A stretch of 30,008 nucleotides of DNA from Parachlamydiales bacterium (GCA_020050175.1 JAGVKY010000096.1:1-30008), one strand, 5' to 3'; counted from the first letter of the stretch, positions 1 through 8,952 are shown. Notes: generated by a model from the letters alone, not told the origin. Program-made: numbers and translations.

Positions 1-414
1 AGAGACACCTCTCCATCTTGGAATTTTCAACATTTTTGCCACAATTCGGACCATAAAGTCGGGGGAACTCGATAGAAGTAAAGTTTTGACCTTGGCCTTC
101 TGTAACTTTTTGAGGTAGCGAAAAACTTTTTGATTCAAGAGGGAGGGGAGGGCTTTGGAAAGAAATTGGCGAGATAAAGCTTCTAATCTTCGATTAGGAA
201 AATAGGCTTCAAGGAGATAGGAGGTTTTTTCTTGGAACAGTTCCTTATTAGAGGTAAGGAGTCGATAGAAAATGATAATTTTTAGAAAGCGGATCAGTCC
301 GAAAAAAGGTAAATGACCTTTGAAAAAGAGCCATTTAGCAAACAGCAAAGGTAGTGATCGGGAGAATAGAGTCCCATCTAGGTCGAAAACTCCTAACCGG
401 ATTCCCTTTTTCAA
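1..414 (-). CDS. HAD-superfamily phosphatase (SerB-like, subfamily IB type), 3' end outside window
   Basis: The first 138 codons are visible; the gene continues past the left edge. Residues 11-15 read DLDGT, the HAD motif I with the nucleophile Asp11 and general acid Asp13. A hydrophobic strand ending in LLLSSSP (about residues 112-118) fits motif II, and the spacing between them fits a helical cap as in phosphoserine-phosphatase-like HAD-IB enzymes. The substrate cannot be told. I chose a TTG start at 414 because GGGAGG lies just upstream, an in-frame stop lies a few codons further up, and no ATG is near. It is transcribed in the same direction as the coiled-coil gene upstream, but a hairpin terminator separates them, so it is probably a separate transcript. 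Confidence 0.8.
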   Translation of the reverse strand, partial: MKKGIRLGVFDLDGTLFSRSLPLLFAKWLFFKGHLPFFGLIRFLKIIIFYRLLTSNKELFQEKTSYLLEAYFPNRRLEALSRQFLSKALPSLLNQKVFRYLKKLQKAKVKTLLLSSSPDFMVRIVAKMLKIPRWRGVS

Positions 415-544
415 TCGACCTCCCGCTGTCTCAATATTTTTCTGTTAGTATTCAATAGGCACTTAGCTATAAATTTTCGATCAAGCGTTCTAAGCAGACA
501 CACAAGATCAAATGCTTCTAGTTACTGGCAAAAAATATCAAAAG

Positions 545-562
545 GCCCGATAAATATCGGGC
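545..562 (-). terminator. Rho-independent terminator of the coiled-coil protein gene
   Basis: A perfect 18-base inverted repeat (GCCCGATA, two-base centre, TATCGGGC) lies about 35 bases past the stop codon at 597. On the minus strand it is followed by CCTTTTGATATTTTTT, a T-rich tail. This fits an intrinsic terminator ending transcription from the gene at 597-2249 before the HAD gene. Confidence 0.75.
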
Positions 563-596
563 ACTTTTACCTTAGACTTCTTAGCAGATTCTTGAA

Positions 597-2249
597 CTAT
601 TTACAAAGAGACTCGATAGCTTCTTCGATCGTTTCAATGGAATCATTGATCTCCTCTAAAGCTTGCCGTTCTTCTTGAATTTGTGTTTCAAGGAGAAGAG
701 CTTGCTCAAAGTCGAAACCTGTCGACCCTTTGGCTTTTCTTAGTTCTTCTAAGCGATCTCGGATCTCTTTCTTCCGCTGAAGGCGATTCGTAAGAACTTC
801 TTTCAGACTATCAAGTTTTAGCTTGTCGTCAGATGAGAGGGTGAGGAGAGCCTCTTCCTTACGGATTCTTAGGCTTTCTCGGATGTTGCGAATATCCTTA
901 TCAACATCAATTTTTTCATTCTTAGTAAGACCAATGGTGCTTAACCGTTGATTGATGTTGGCAAGGTCGATCTCTAATTGTTCAAGAGCTGTTTCGTTTT
1001 TGCCTTCCGCAATTTTCTTAACTTCATTTTTGAAAAGGGTGATTTTTTCAGCTCTTTCTTGTTCCCGTTTTTCATCAAGAGATCTTTTTTCGGCCGCAAC
1101 CTTATCTAGCTCTTGATCTAACGGAAATCTTAAAGAGACAAAACGATCCTTCCACTCTTTAACATGGTGTCGATCGAGTCTTGTTCTTCGTGCTTGACCT
1201 TGAAGTTCTTCTAGCTGCTTTTCAGCTTCTTGGATGGTTTTATTGCCACCCTTCCACTCATCAATGATGGCGGTCCCTTGCGCGACCAATCCCTCTAGGA
1301 GCTTTTTAGATTCCTCAATTTCGGCATCTCTTTCGGCATACTTCTCTTTTTCGGCCCCTTTTAGGAGATCCCAAAGATGGCTTAAAATTTCCCGAGTTTG
1401 ATTAAAGGCAAGAGTGTTCAATGTAAGACTTTTTGCAAGAGATTGCAAAGTCTTGATGCTATTTTTTACAAATCCAAAATCACGTGGAGAAAGACGCGAT
1501 GGTTGTACGCTCTTCACATACTCTTGGATGTCGCTCGAAAACTTTTCGCTGACCTCTTGAATCAGTTCTTTGCGCCTTGGGAAGATTTTATCTCCGAGGG
1601 CAGAGAGGCGGTCAAAAAGAGCGTTTTTTGCTTTCATCCGAAGAGGAAGTTTAGCAAGTTCTTTTCTTAGAGAATTCACACGGCTTGCATAAGCATTTAA
1701 GAGGATAAGCTCCCCTTGTGCCTCTAAGTAAAAGTGGACGTTTTGACTAAGAGGGATGATCCCTTCAAGCGCATTGGCATCGAAAGGATATGCTGGTATC
1801 TCTTGTTCGTCCAGATCCTTTTCAATGGCCTGGATAGCAAGGTCAATCTGCTCTTGAGCAAAGGCAGATTCTTCAGCAAGAACCTCTTTTAAACGTCTCG
1901 CTTCTTGGGTTAATCCATGAAGTCGATCCCAGAAAGTTTTATTTTCTGTGAAGTAAGGGTCTTTAGAAAGAGAGAGTAAATGACGTCTCAAATCCCAAAA
2001 AAGTTTGTAAAGGGGAGGCCGCGGGGCCAAAGCCTTTTCAATTTCCTCGAGCAAGAGGAAAGTTTGTTCAGGGATTGAGAGAGTCTTTAATTTCTCCACA
2101 AGAGCTGAAGGAAGAACTGGAGGCTCCTCAGGAGGGCGATTTTTGCGCTCTGAGCTTTTCGCTTGCTCCGGTTTTTTTGCTTCGAGCGTCGGCTCTTGGG
2201 GGGTTGACTCTTCTCTTAGCGTTGGTATTGTTTCCATAAGAGTTTGCAT
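597..2249 (-). CDS. Coiled-coil protein of unknown function (550 aa)
   Basis: I do not recognise a named domain. The first 50 residues are polar and proline-rich (many P, E and K), with no signal peptide or membrane segment. The rest is highly charged and predicted from its E/K/L/R pattern to be almost wholly helical. The clearest heptad-like coiled coils lie at about residues 300-420 and 440-550. The protein is divergent from mqnC, with 80 bases between the starts. C. trachomatis, as I recall, has a similar-sized hypothetical gene (CT768) beside its mqnC homologue (CT767), so this may be a conserved chlamydial protein; that is inference. It has its own promoter candidate and a clear terminator, so it looks monocistronic. 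A second ATG four codons in (2237) is an alternative start; neither has a strong ribosome binding site. Confidence 0.75.
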   Translation of the reverse strand: MQTLMETIPTLREESTPQEPTLEAKKPEQAKSSERKNRPPEEPPVLPSALVEKLKTLSIPEQTFLLLEEIEKALAPRPPLYKLFWDLRRHLLSLSKDPYFTENKTFWDRLHGLTQEARRLKEVLAEESAFAQEQIDLAIQAIEKDLDEQEIPAYPFDANALEGIIPLSQNVHFYLEAQGELILLNAYASRVNSLRKELAKLPLRMKAKNALFDRLSALGDKIFPRRKELIQEVSEKFSSDIQEYVKSVQPSRLSPRDFGFVKNSIKTLQSLAKSLTLNTLAFNQTREILSHLWDLLKGAEKEKYAERDAEIEESKKLLEGLVAQGTAIIDEWKGGNKTIQEAEKQLEELQGQARRTRLDRHHVKEWKDRFVSLRFPLDQELDKVAAEKRSLDEKREQERAEKITLFKNEVKKIAEGKNETALEQLEIDLANINQRLSTIGLTKNEKIDVDKDIRNIRESLRIRKEEALLTLSSDDKLKLDSLKEVLTNRLQRKKEIRDRLEELRKAKGSTGFDFEQALLLETQIQEERQALEEINDSIETIEEAIESLCK

Positions 2250-2281
2250 AGGAACGGGGGGACCGCCGATTAGAGGTGATG

Positions 2282-2310
2282 ATCCTATAGCTTATTCTGA
2301 TTTCCGTCAA
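2282..2310 (-). promoter_or_regulatory. Candidate sigma-66/70 promoter for the coiled-coil gene
   Basis: On the minus strand TTGACG (2310-2305) is separated by 17 bases from TAGGAT (2287-2282). This is a good -35 and a 4-of-6 -10 match. Transcription would start near 2275, giving a leader of about 26 bases before the ATG at 2249. Confidence 0.45.
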
Positions 2311-2329
2311 AGTTCTAGGACAAAAATGC

Positions 2330-3481
2330 ATGAGTCTCCTAAATTCGCTGATTATGGAACATCAACGCATCTCATTTGAAGAGGGTGTAGACCTCTTAAA
2401 ATTCGCCTCATTGGACGAACTTAAAAGCAAAGCCAACGCCTTTCGCTTTGAGCTTAATCCCAAAAAAGAGGTGACATTTGTCCTCGATTCGAACCCGAAT
2501 TACACCAATGTTTGCAACGCCGATTGCTCTTTTTGCGCCTTTTATCGGAAGCCAAGCGCTAAAGATAGCTACACAAAAACTGTTGAACAGGTCCTAGAAC
2601 ACTTCGAAATCGCGAGAAAAGCAGGTCTTACTACCGTCCTTTTACAAGGAGGGCTGAATGATGATCTTAAAATTGAGTATTACGAAGAGCTTGTTCGGGC
2701 TGTCAGAAAATATTATCCCGACCTCTACCCCCATCTTTTTTCAGCGCCAGAGCTTTGGAATGTAGCTCGGGTCTCCCATCTAACGATTGAGGAAACTTTA
2801 AAGAGGTTGTGGAATGCAGGCCTCCGCTCTATTCCAGGAGGAGGTGCAGAAATCATTTCAGAGAGAATTCGCCTCTCCATTTCTCCTAAAAAAATGGAGC
2901 CTGGAGCTTGGATAGATGTTCACCAGACGGCTCATCGCCTGGGATACCGCACAACTGCCACCATGATGTACGGCCACGTGGAAGAACCTGAGGATATTGT
3001 TAACCACCTTGAAGAGGTTCGCAACCTCCAAGATCTCTATGGCGGTTTTACAGCCTTTATCCCTTGGAGTTACAAAAGAGATCGCACAGCCCTGCGCCGC
3101 AGGGTCGATAGTTGGGTAGGGGATCACGCCTATTTACGCATCATTGCTTTTGCCCGTCTCTATCTAGATAATGTAGCCCACATCCAGGCTTCTTGGTTTA
3201 GTGAAGGGCGCGATGTTGGCATGGAGGCGCTTCATTCGGGCGCTGATGACTTTGGCGGCATCGTTTTTGAAGAAAATGTTCACAAAGCAACTGGCTTTGT
3301 CCACAAAGCTAACCATAACGATGTGCTCGAAATGATCCGAGAAGCAGGCTTTGAGCCAGTGCAGCGCTCTATGCTCTACCAAATTCTCCGCCGCTATGCC
3401 CCGGGCGAAATCGTGGACCTGCCCCTCTCTCAAATAGAAGGCACTTCCATCCCCCGCCAACTCTCAGTCATTGGTAAATAG
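2330..3481 (+). CDS. mqnC: Cyclic dehypoxanthinyl futalosine synthase (radical SAM)
   Basis: MqnC is a cytoplasmic radical-SAM enzyme that cyclises dehypoxanthinyl futalosine in the futalosine pathway to menaquinone. Cys62, Cys66 and Cys69 (CNADCSFC) form the CX3CX2C motif that binds the 4Fe-4S cluster. The family-typical stretch IPGGGAEI and the following R-ISPKK segment are present in the middle of the protein, as is FIPWSYKRDRT further on. The 383 residues match the usual length of about 370. MqnE shares the fold, but the GGGAEI-ISPKK region fits MqnC better. The ATG at 2330 has AGGA about ten bases upstream; a second ATG at 2354 has none. Chlamydiae are known to use the futalosine route, and the adjacent gene arrangement resembles CT767-CT768. 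No other menaquinone gene is in this window. Confidence 0.9.
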   Translation: MSLLNSLIMEHQRISFEEGVDLLKFASLDELKSKANAFRFELNPKKEVTFVLDSNPNYTNVCNADCSFCAFYRKPSAKDSYTKTVEQVLEHFEIARKAGLTTVLLQGGLNDDLKIEYYEELVRAVRKYYPDLYPHLFSAPELWNVARVSHLTIEETLKRLWNAGLRSIPGGGAEIISERIRLSISPKKMEPGAWIDVHQTAHRLGYRTTATMMYGHVEEPEDIVNHLEEVRNLQDLYGGFTAFIPWSYKRDRTALRRRVDSWVGDHAYLRIIAFARLYLDNVAHIQASWFSEGRDVGMEALHSGADDFGGIVFEENVHKATGFVHKANHNDVLEMIREAGFEPVQRSMLYQILRRYAPGEIVDLPLSQIEGTSIPRQLSVIGK

Positions 3482-3610
3482 CAAGAGAAAGATATTTGGC
3501 AAAACTATCTCAATTGTTAAGTTTAATGTTTAACTTTTGCTAAGTTGTGGGTCTAAACTAGATAAAAAATAAATTAATTTAGGCGCCCGTCTTATTTTCT
3601 TGTCATAGGT

Positions 3611-3639
3611 TTGCATTTTAGAGGGAGGGGGGTTATGCT
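3611..3639 (+). promoter_or_regulatory. Candidate sigma-66/70 promoter of the bamA operon
   Basis: TTGCAT (3611-3616) is followed by a 17-base spacer and TATGCT (3634-3639). The start site would fall near 3646, leaving a leader of about 22 bases. The spacer carries a run of purines (GAGGGAGGGGGG) that would otherwise look like a ribosome binding site but lies upstream of the predicted transcript. Confidence 0.5.
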
Positions 3640-3667
3640 TGTGGCGTTTTTCTTCTAAGCATTATTG

Positions 3668-6046
3668 ATGGTCCGTCTCCTCTCCTTTCTTATCCCCTTA
3701 ATGTTCCTCTCAGTTGTTTCTGCTGATGTGGTCTTGTATGAAAACCAGAAAGTCCAATCTATTGTTATAGAATCAGGCGATGGCAATCAGGCTCCTAGAA
3801 GAGTTGAGGAGTCGATTCGTAATAGGCTGAGAACTAGAGAGGGATTTCCTTTTTCTCAAATTACTTTTGATGACGATTTAAAAAGTTTAGCCCAAGACTT
3901 TGACTGGGTTGAGCCCAAAGTCGAATTTGTCAACAATGGTCTTGAACTGACCTTGATCGTTTGGGAAAAACCGATTATTCGTTCGATCTCTTTTAAGGGA
4001 AATAAGTGCATAAAAGACTCTACTTTGCTAGGGGAGCTTGATATATGCACAGCTGTTCAGTTTGACCGAAATGCCTTTATGAAGGCTTTTAGAAAGTTAA
4101 AAACTTATTATGTCAAACTTGGGTATTTCGAAGTTGATGTGAGCTACAATATCAACCGAGATCCTTCGAGTAACGAAGTTGATCTCGAAATTTGTATCCG
4201 AGAAGGAAGATCAGGAAGAATTAAACAAATTTTCTTCTCCGGTTTTGAAGGCTGCGAGGAAGAAGATATTCTGGAACTCATGGTCACCAAAGAATGGAAT
4301 ATTGTAACCGGTGTTTTTGGAAATGGTGGCTTTTACAATGAGGATATGATCGCCTACGATCAGTACCAGGTTGTTAATTATCTGCAAAACCGCGGTTATG
4401 CTGATGCGCGAGTAAAACTTGAAGTTGTCCCAGCTTCCCGTCCTAATTGGATCAATGTTTGCATTTCGACCGATCGGGGTGAAAGATACCGTTTTGGTAA
4501 AGTTTCTTTTCAAGGGAACTGCATCTATCCTGACGATGTCATCGAAAAATTGATACAACCTGAAGATGGGGCGATTTTCTCTCCTGAAGCTGTCCGTGAC
4601 TCCATTAAAAACCTTCAAGATGCTTATGGTTTAAAAGGGCACATTGAAGCTGTTATTGATGATGACCTGAATCTTCATGCTGATGAACCAGTCTATGACG
4701 TTCATTTTACGATCGAAGAGGGCGCTCCCTTCCGTGTAGGATTGATCAAGATCTTCGGAAACACCTACACCGAAAACAGAGTTATTCTGCATGAAACTCT
4801 CTTAAGGCCAGGTGAGCTCTTTAATATGTTGAAACTCCGTTATACCGAAGAAAGACTTCGGAATATCGGCTATTTCAAGAGAGTCAATGTTTACGGTGTT
4901 AGAGTCTCGCAGGAATCTTGCCTCGGAGAGAATTACCGTGACTTGCACATTGAGGTGGAAGAGGGGCCAACTGGAAATTTAGGGGCGTTCGTCGGCCTTA
5001 GTAGTTCTAATGACCTTTTTGGTGGATTCAATATCACCGAAAAGAATTTCCGCATCGAAGGTTTACTCCCCTGGTCCTTCAAAAAATATGGGTGGAGTGG
5101 TTTCAAGGGAGCTGGTGAATATGCCCACTTCACCGCAACTTTTGGTCAGAAGAACAATAACTATGTTCTCTCCTGGACCAAGCCCTATTTCATGGATTCC
5201 CTTTGGGCGGTTGGTATCGATTTAGATAGAAACGCCAATGGAGCTCTTTCCAAGAAATACGACGTTGTTTCTTATGGTGGAAGTGTTTTTGCTAAAAGAC
5301 CAATTAATGCTTTTGTCATTGCAGGTCTCCATTACCGATTAAAAAATTCGGTTTTGCATGGCAGAGATAAACTAGATAAGAAGGATCCAGAGTTCGACCA
5401 ATTGAAAGGAACACAGGGCCTTGTATCTGCAGCTGGTCTCTCTCTAAGCTATAACACGACAAACCATCCTCTTCGTCCAACAGATGGAGTTAATTCCAAG
5501 GTAGAGGCCGAAGTGTCAGGTCTTGGAGGAGAGCGCCATTTTGGATCTCTTGCCTATCTAAATTCTATTTATCACCCCTTTGGTTCAAAGGGTTATATCC
5601 GCCTTAAAGCCGATTTTAAATTTATTCAACCTTTTGATAAATCGGAACAACCTCATATTGGTAATTGGTCAACCATTCCTCAAGACGACCGATTCTTTTT
5701 AGGAGGAGATTATCTTGTGAGAGGTTACCGACCATTTGCTCTTGGACCAAAATTTAAAGACCGAAAAGATGATGCTCCAAAAGGGGGCATTTCTCTTGGC
5801 TTCTTATCGATTGAATATGATTGGCAGCTTTTCTCCAGAGCAGAACTTTTCCTCTTCTCTGATGCTGGTTCTGTCAGCGATCATGCATGGAAACTTTCTC
5901 AGCTTTACTGCTCTGTAGGCTATGGTGTAAAACTTTACTTGCTAGAAGGGACGCCCCCTCTTGTTTTAGGGATGGGTTATCCATTGAATGCAAAAAATAA
6001 TGGCGACGTGAAGCGCTTCTTCATTTCGCTAGGAGCCAAATTTTAA
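3668..6046 (+). CDS. bamA: Outer membrane assembly factor BamA (Omp85)
   Basis: BamA inserts beta-barrel proteins into the outer membrane. The protein (792 aa) begins with a signal peptide (MVRLLSFLIPLMFLSVVSA, cut before DVV). About 420 residues of repeated POTRA-like units follow; I count five, with breaks near residues 105, 185, 275 and 355. The C-terminal barrel of about 350 residues carries the conserved VRGY motif of loop 6 near residue 682 and ends in phenylalanine (SLGAKF), as barrel substrates do. An in-frame TTG lies just before the ATG at 3668, and a stop lies three codons further up, so the start is fixed to within one codon; no clear ribosome binding site is present. It heads bamA-skp-lpxD, an order kept in Chlamydia (CT241-243). 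Confidence 0.95.
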   Translation: MVRLLSFLIPLMFLSVVSADVVLYENQKVQSIVIESGDGNQAPRRVEESIRNRLRTREGFPFSQITFDDDLKSLAQDFDWVEPKVEFVNNGLELTLIVWEKPIIRSISFKGNKCIKDSTLLGELDICTAVQFDRNAFMKAFRKLKTYYVKLGYFEVDVSYNINRDPSSNEVDLEICIREGRSGRIKQIFFSGFEGCEEEDILELMVTKEWNIVTGVFGNGGFYNEDMIAYDQYQVVNYLQNRGYADARVKLEVVPASRPNWINVCISTDRGERYRFGKVSFQGNCIYPDDVIEKLIQPEDGAIFSPEAVRDSIKNLQDAYGLKGHIEAVIDDDLNLHADEPVYDVHFTIEEGAPFRVGLIKIFGNTYTENRVILHETLLRPGELFNMLKLRYTEERLRNIGYFKRVNVYGVRVSQESCLGENYRDLHIEVEEGPTGNLGAFVGLSSSNDLFGGFNITEKNFRIEGLLPWSFKKYGWSGFKGAGEYAHFTATFGQKNNNYVLSWTKPYFMDSLWAVGIDLDRNANGALSKKYDVVSYGGSVFAKRPINAFVIAGLHYRLKNSVLHGRDKLDKKDPEFDQLKGTQGLVSAAGLSLSYNTTNHPLRPTDGVNSKVEAEVSGLGGERHFGSLAYLNSIYHPFGSKGYIRLKADFKFIQPFDKSEQPHIGNWSTIPQDDRFFLGGDYLVRGYRPFALGPKFKDRKDDAPKGGISLGFLSIEYDWQLFSRAELFLFSDAGSVSDHAWKLSQLYCSVGYGVKLYLLEGTPPLVLGMGYPLNAKNNGDVKRFFISLGAKF

Positions 6047-6062
6047 CAAAATCACGGTGTAT

Positions 6063-6632
6063 ATGAAGAAGTTGAATTACTTTATCCTCCTCGTCGCAAC
6101 AGCTGTCTCTTTAGAGGCAAAAGATCTAAAAATTGCGATTGTGGATCTCAAAGTCTGTGCAGAACTTTCTAAAATGGGTAAAAAGGAGCAGGAAGGTTTT
6201 GAAGCTCTTCGGAAGCAAATGGAATCTGTTTTAGGAGAAAAGGAGAAAGTTCTCACTGACCTTAACACGAAATTGAACGATGCCGATTATCTCGATAGCC
6301 TCACTCTTGAAGCAGAAACTGAACTAAAAAGAAAATTCCGCACCTTAAGCCAAGAAGCAGCACAGCTCCAACAGCAATACATGCAAATGCTTCAGCAAGC
6401 CAACTTTAAAGTTGTACAAAGTCTAACTGATTCTGTTACGGCTGCTTCCCAAACATTCGCTAAAAAAGAGGGTTACGACCTTTTATTAAACAAAGAGGTC
6501 GCTTTCTACTCTGCCGATAATCTTGATGTCTCAAAACAAGTTGTTAGCATCATGGATGTTGATTACGATGCTAAGTTAAAAGAAGAATCAGCTCAGTCTC
6601 TCAAAGGTTCCGCTCCTATCGCACCTAAATGA
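6063..6632 (+). CDS. skp: Periplasmic chaperone Skp/OmpH family
   Basis: Skp family proteins hold unfolded outer-membrane proteins in the periplasm on their way to BamA. The 189-residue product starts with a signal peptide (MKKLNYFILLVATAVSLEA, cut before KDLKIAIVD). The mature start IAIVDLKVC matches the family's first strand. A long charged and Gln-rich helical region (about residues 40-135) corresponds to the coiled-coil tentacles, followed by the conserved YDLLLNK-like segment returning to the body domain. An in-frame GTG two codons upstream (6057) is possible, but the ATG at 6063 gives a normal signal peptide. It lies 16 bases after bamA and overlaps lpxD by ATGA, so the three are almost surely co-transcribed. 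Confidence 0.9.
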   Translation: MKKLNYFILLVATAVSLEAKDLKIAIVDLKVCAELSKMGKKEQEGFEALRKQMESVLGEKEKVLTDLNTKLNDADYLDSLTLEAETELKRKFRTLSQEAAQLQQQYMQMLQQANFKVVQSLTDSVTAASQTFAKKEGYDLLLNKEVAFYSADNLDVSKQVVSIMDVDYDAKLKEESAQSLKGSAPIAPK

Positions 6633-7666
6633 GTCGACCCTTTTCTCTAGCAGAAATTCAACAGGTCATCGGAGGGGAGATCGTGGGTAACCGCGATCTC
6701 CTTATCTTTGGTGTCGCAGGGCTTGAAGAGGCGGGAGCTCAAGAACTATCTTTTTTAGCCAATCCTCGGTATGCCTCTCACCTTGCAAAGACCGCTGCCG
6801 GTGCGGTCATTATCCCGCCTGACGCCTCTCTACCTCCGTCAGGAAATGCGATCAAACATGAAAACCCCTCTCTAGCTTTTCAAAAGCTTATTGAAGCTTA
6901 TAAAAAAACTTTGCCTCCAATGAGCCACTTCAAAGGGATTCATCCCTTAGCCTTCGTAGCAGAAGGTGTCGCTCTTGGATTAAACGTCACAATTTCTCCC
7001 TTTGCTGTGATTGAAAAGGGGGCAAAAATTGGTGACGGCACATTTGTAGGTTCTCATACTTATGTAGGACCTCAGGCAACAGTTGGTAAAGAGTGTTGGA
7101 TACATCCTCATGTGACTCTCCGTGAAGGTGTTATCGTAGGGGATCGGGTGATTCTGCAGCCTGGAGCTGTGATTGGTTCTTGTGGTTTTGGCTATTTAAC
7201 AGATGGTGAAGGTAAGCATAAAAAACTTGATCAATTAGGGAATGTTACCCTGGGTGACGATGTCGAAATTGGTGCCAATACCACCATTGACAGAGCCCGG
7301 TTTGCCACAACAGATATCGGTGCTGGAACCAAAGTTGATAATCTCGTCCAAATTGCTCACAATGTATGGATTGGTAAGCATTGTATCCTAGTTTCTGGAA
7401 CCGCAGTAGCCGGCTCTTCAAAGCTTGAGGACCATGTGATTCTAATGGGAAGAGTAGCTGTAAACGGACACCTCACTATTGTCTCACAGACACGGGTTGC
7501 CGCATGCGGAGTTGTACAGAAAACCATTCGAGAATCTGGAGATTACGGTGGTTTCCCCCTTGTCCCCATCAAAACCTTTCATCGTAATTACGTTGTCGCA
7601 AAAGAGCTCGGCAAAAGAATTCAAGATTTAGAGAAAGAAGTTTACGGCAAAAAGAGCAAAGAATAA
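6629..7666 (+). CDS. lpxD: UDP-3-O-(3-hydroxyacyl)glucosamine N-acyltransferase
   Basis: LpxD adds the second acyl chain in lipid A synthesis in the cytoplasm. The 345-residue protein has the N-terminal uridine-binding domain (about 1-100, with FLANPRY near 43-49). A left-handed beta helix of hexapeptide repeats follows (about 105-315, for example VGKECWIHPHVTL and IGAGTKVDNLVQI). His244 in IAHN is the expected catalytic base. A short helical C-terminal tail (GKRIQDLEKEVYG) completes it, as in E. coli. The ATG overlaps the skp stop (ATGA). The position after bamA and skp matches Chlamydia CT243. Confidence 0.95.
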   Translation: MSRPFSLAEIQQVIGGEIVGNRDLLIFGVAGLEEAGAQELSFLANPRYASHLAKTAAGAVIIPPDASLPPSGNAIKHENPSLAFQKLIEAYKKTLPPMSHFKGIHPLAFVAEGVALGLNVTISPFAVIEKGAKIGDGTFVGSHTYVGPQATVGKECWIHPHVTLREGVIVGDRVILQPGAVIGSCGFGYLTDGEGKHKKLDQLGNVTLGDDVEIGANTTIDRARFATTDIGAGTKVDNLVQIAHNVWIGKHCILVSGTAVAGSSKLEDHVILMGRVAVNGHLTIVSQTRVAACGVVQKTIRESGDYGGFPLVPIKTFHRNYVVAKELGKRIQDLEKEVYGKKSKE

Positions 7667-7707
7667 AAAAGACTTAGCGAGTTTGTAAACAGCTCATCGG
7701 AGTTTTT

Positions 7708-8856
7708 TTGTCTAAGAAGCGCCCACCTTCTGGCTATGATTTTGCCTCTTTTAAAAAACGGATTGATTTTATCAATGAGAAAACCGGGCTTAAACTCAAT
7801 GCAGAAAAAAGATGGTGGGACGAAGACCTTAAAGGAATCATAGAAAATCCTATTGGTTTTGTAAAAGTTCCTCTTGCCATTGCCGGTCCCCTTAAGATCC
7901 AAGGAGATTATGCAAAGGGTGAGTTTTTGATTCCTTTTTGCACTCTTGAGGGAAGTCTTGCAATTTCTCTCGTTAATGGCGTCTTTATTGCAAATCAAGC
8001 TGGAGGGATAAATACTCATTATCTCAAGCAAGAGATGCCAAGAAGCCCCATGTTTTTCTTGCCGTCTCTAGAAAGTGAAGCAATCTTTAAGAAGTGGATT
8101 GAACAGAATTTTCCTAGGATTAAAGAAGTTGCGAAAGAGTCAAGTTCCTCTATCGAACTTCTAAAAATTGACTCCTACCCAGTCGGAAGAAAAGTTATTC
8201 TCGATTTTATCTTTTCAACAGGAAATTATTCTGGTCAGAACCTTGCAACAATTGCAACTCAAGCAGTCTGTGAATTTATTCAAAAGGCTTTTGACAAAGA
8301 AAATCCTCTTTCATTTCTAATAGAATCTAATTTTAGCGGCGATAAAAATGGTTGTTATCGAAACTTGATCAAGGGTCGAGGTCATGCAGCCATAGCTACA
8401 GTTAATATTCCTGAAAAGGTTTTCAAGCGTGTTCTTCACCTTGATGTTCAAGAAGCAGAGAATAGTTTAAACCATGGTGCACTTGCATCCTCTCTCGCAG
8501 GTTTAATAGGGCATAATTTACATACTGCTAATGCGCTAGCAGGTCTTTATTTAGCCACAGGTCAAGATCTTGCCTGTGTAGCAGAAAATTCAGGAAGCCT
8601 TCTGCATGGAGAAATTCTTTCTGATGGTTCTTTAGAATGTTCCTTAACGCTACCTTCCATCACAGTTGGAACGGAAGGGAACGGAACAGTTCTTGTCGAT
8701 CAACAAACGAATTTGCGCATGCTTGGTTGTTTAGGAGAAGACAGCTCTAAAAAATTTGCCGAGATAGTGGCTGCAGTAGCGCTTGCGTTGGAGATTTCTC
8801 TAGGAACAGCTATTAATCATAATGATTTAGCGAACGCCCATAAAAAATACGGATAA
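7708..8856 (+). CDS. Hydroxymethylglutaryl-CoA reductase family protein
   Basis: HMG-CoA reductases convert HMG-CoA to mevalonate, or catalyse the reverse in mevalonate users. Family motifs occur in order: ENPIG (46-50), IAGPL (58-62), LEGSL (80-84), SGDKN (210-214), KGRG (222-225), ATGQD (283-287) and a C-terminal AHKKYG. The four catalytic residues are placed as Glu81, Lys213, Asp287 and His378. The length (382 aa) suits a soluble catalytic domain without a membrane anchor. The start is TTG at 7708, with CGGAG five bases upstream and an in-frame stop at 7675; no ATG is available. The gene sits 41 bases after lpxD, where I expect no such gene in Chlamydiaceae, which use the MEP route. It could be a mevalonate enzyme or a repurposed homologue; no other mevalonate gene is visible here. 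Confidence 0.82.
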   Translation: MSKKRPPSGYDFASFKKRIDFINEKTGLKLNAEKRWWDEDLKGIIENPIGFVKVPLAIAGPLKIQGDYAKGEFLIPFCTLEGSLAISLVNGVFIANQAGGINTHYLKQEMPRSPMFFLPSLESEAIFKKWIEQNFPRIKEVAKESSSSIELLKIDSYPVGRKVILDFIFSTGNYSGQNLATIATQAVCEFIQKAFDKENPLSFLIESNFSGDKNGCYRNLIKGRGHAAIATVNIPEKVFKRVLHLDVQEAENSLNHGALASSLAGLIGHNLHTANALAGLYLATGQDLACVAENSGSLLHGEILSDGSLECSLTLPSITVGTEGNGTVLVDQQTNLRMLGCLGEDSSKKFAEIVAAVALALEISLGTAINHNDLANAHKKYG

Positions 8857-8952
8857 CTGTTTTTTGTTGGTCGATGGCGTATCCTCATATCTCTTGAAAT
8901 AAAGCAGTCATTTCGGTAACCTGGTCAAAAAGTATTTATTTCCGATATTCTC

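Noticed and set aside
3515..3540. Possible terminator after mqnC (GTTAA...TTAAC)
   Set aside because: Only five AT-rich base pairs and no T run; not convincing.
7642..8031. 129-codon minus-strand frame opposite the HMG-CoA reductase homologue
   Set aside because: Wholly antisense to a gene with clear family motifs; composition fits a shadow frame.
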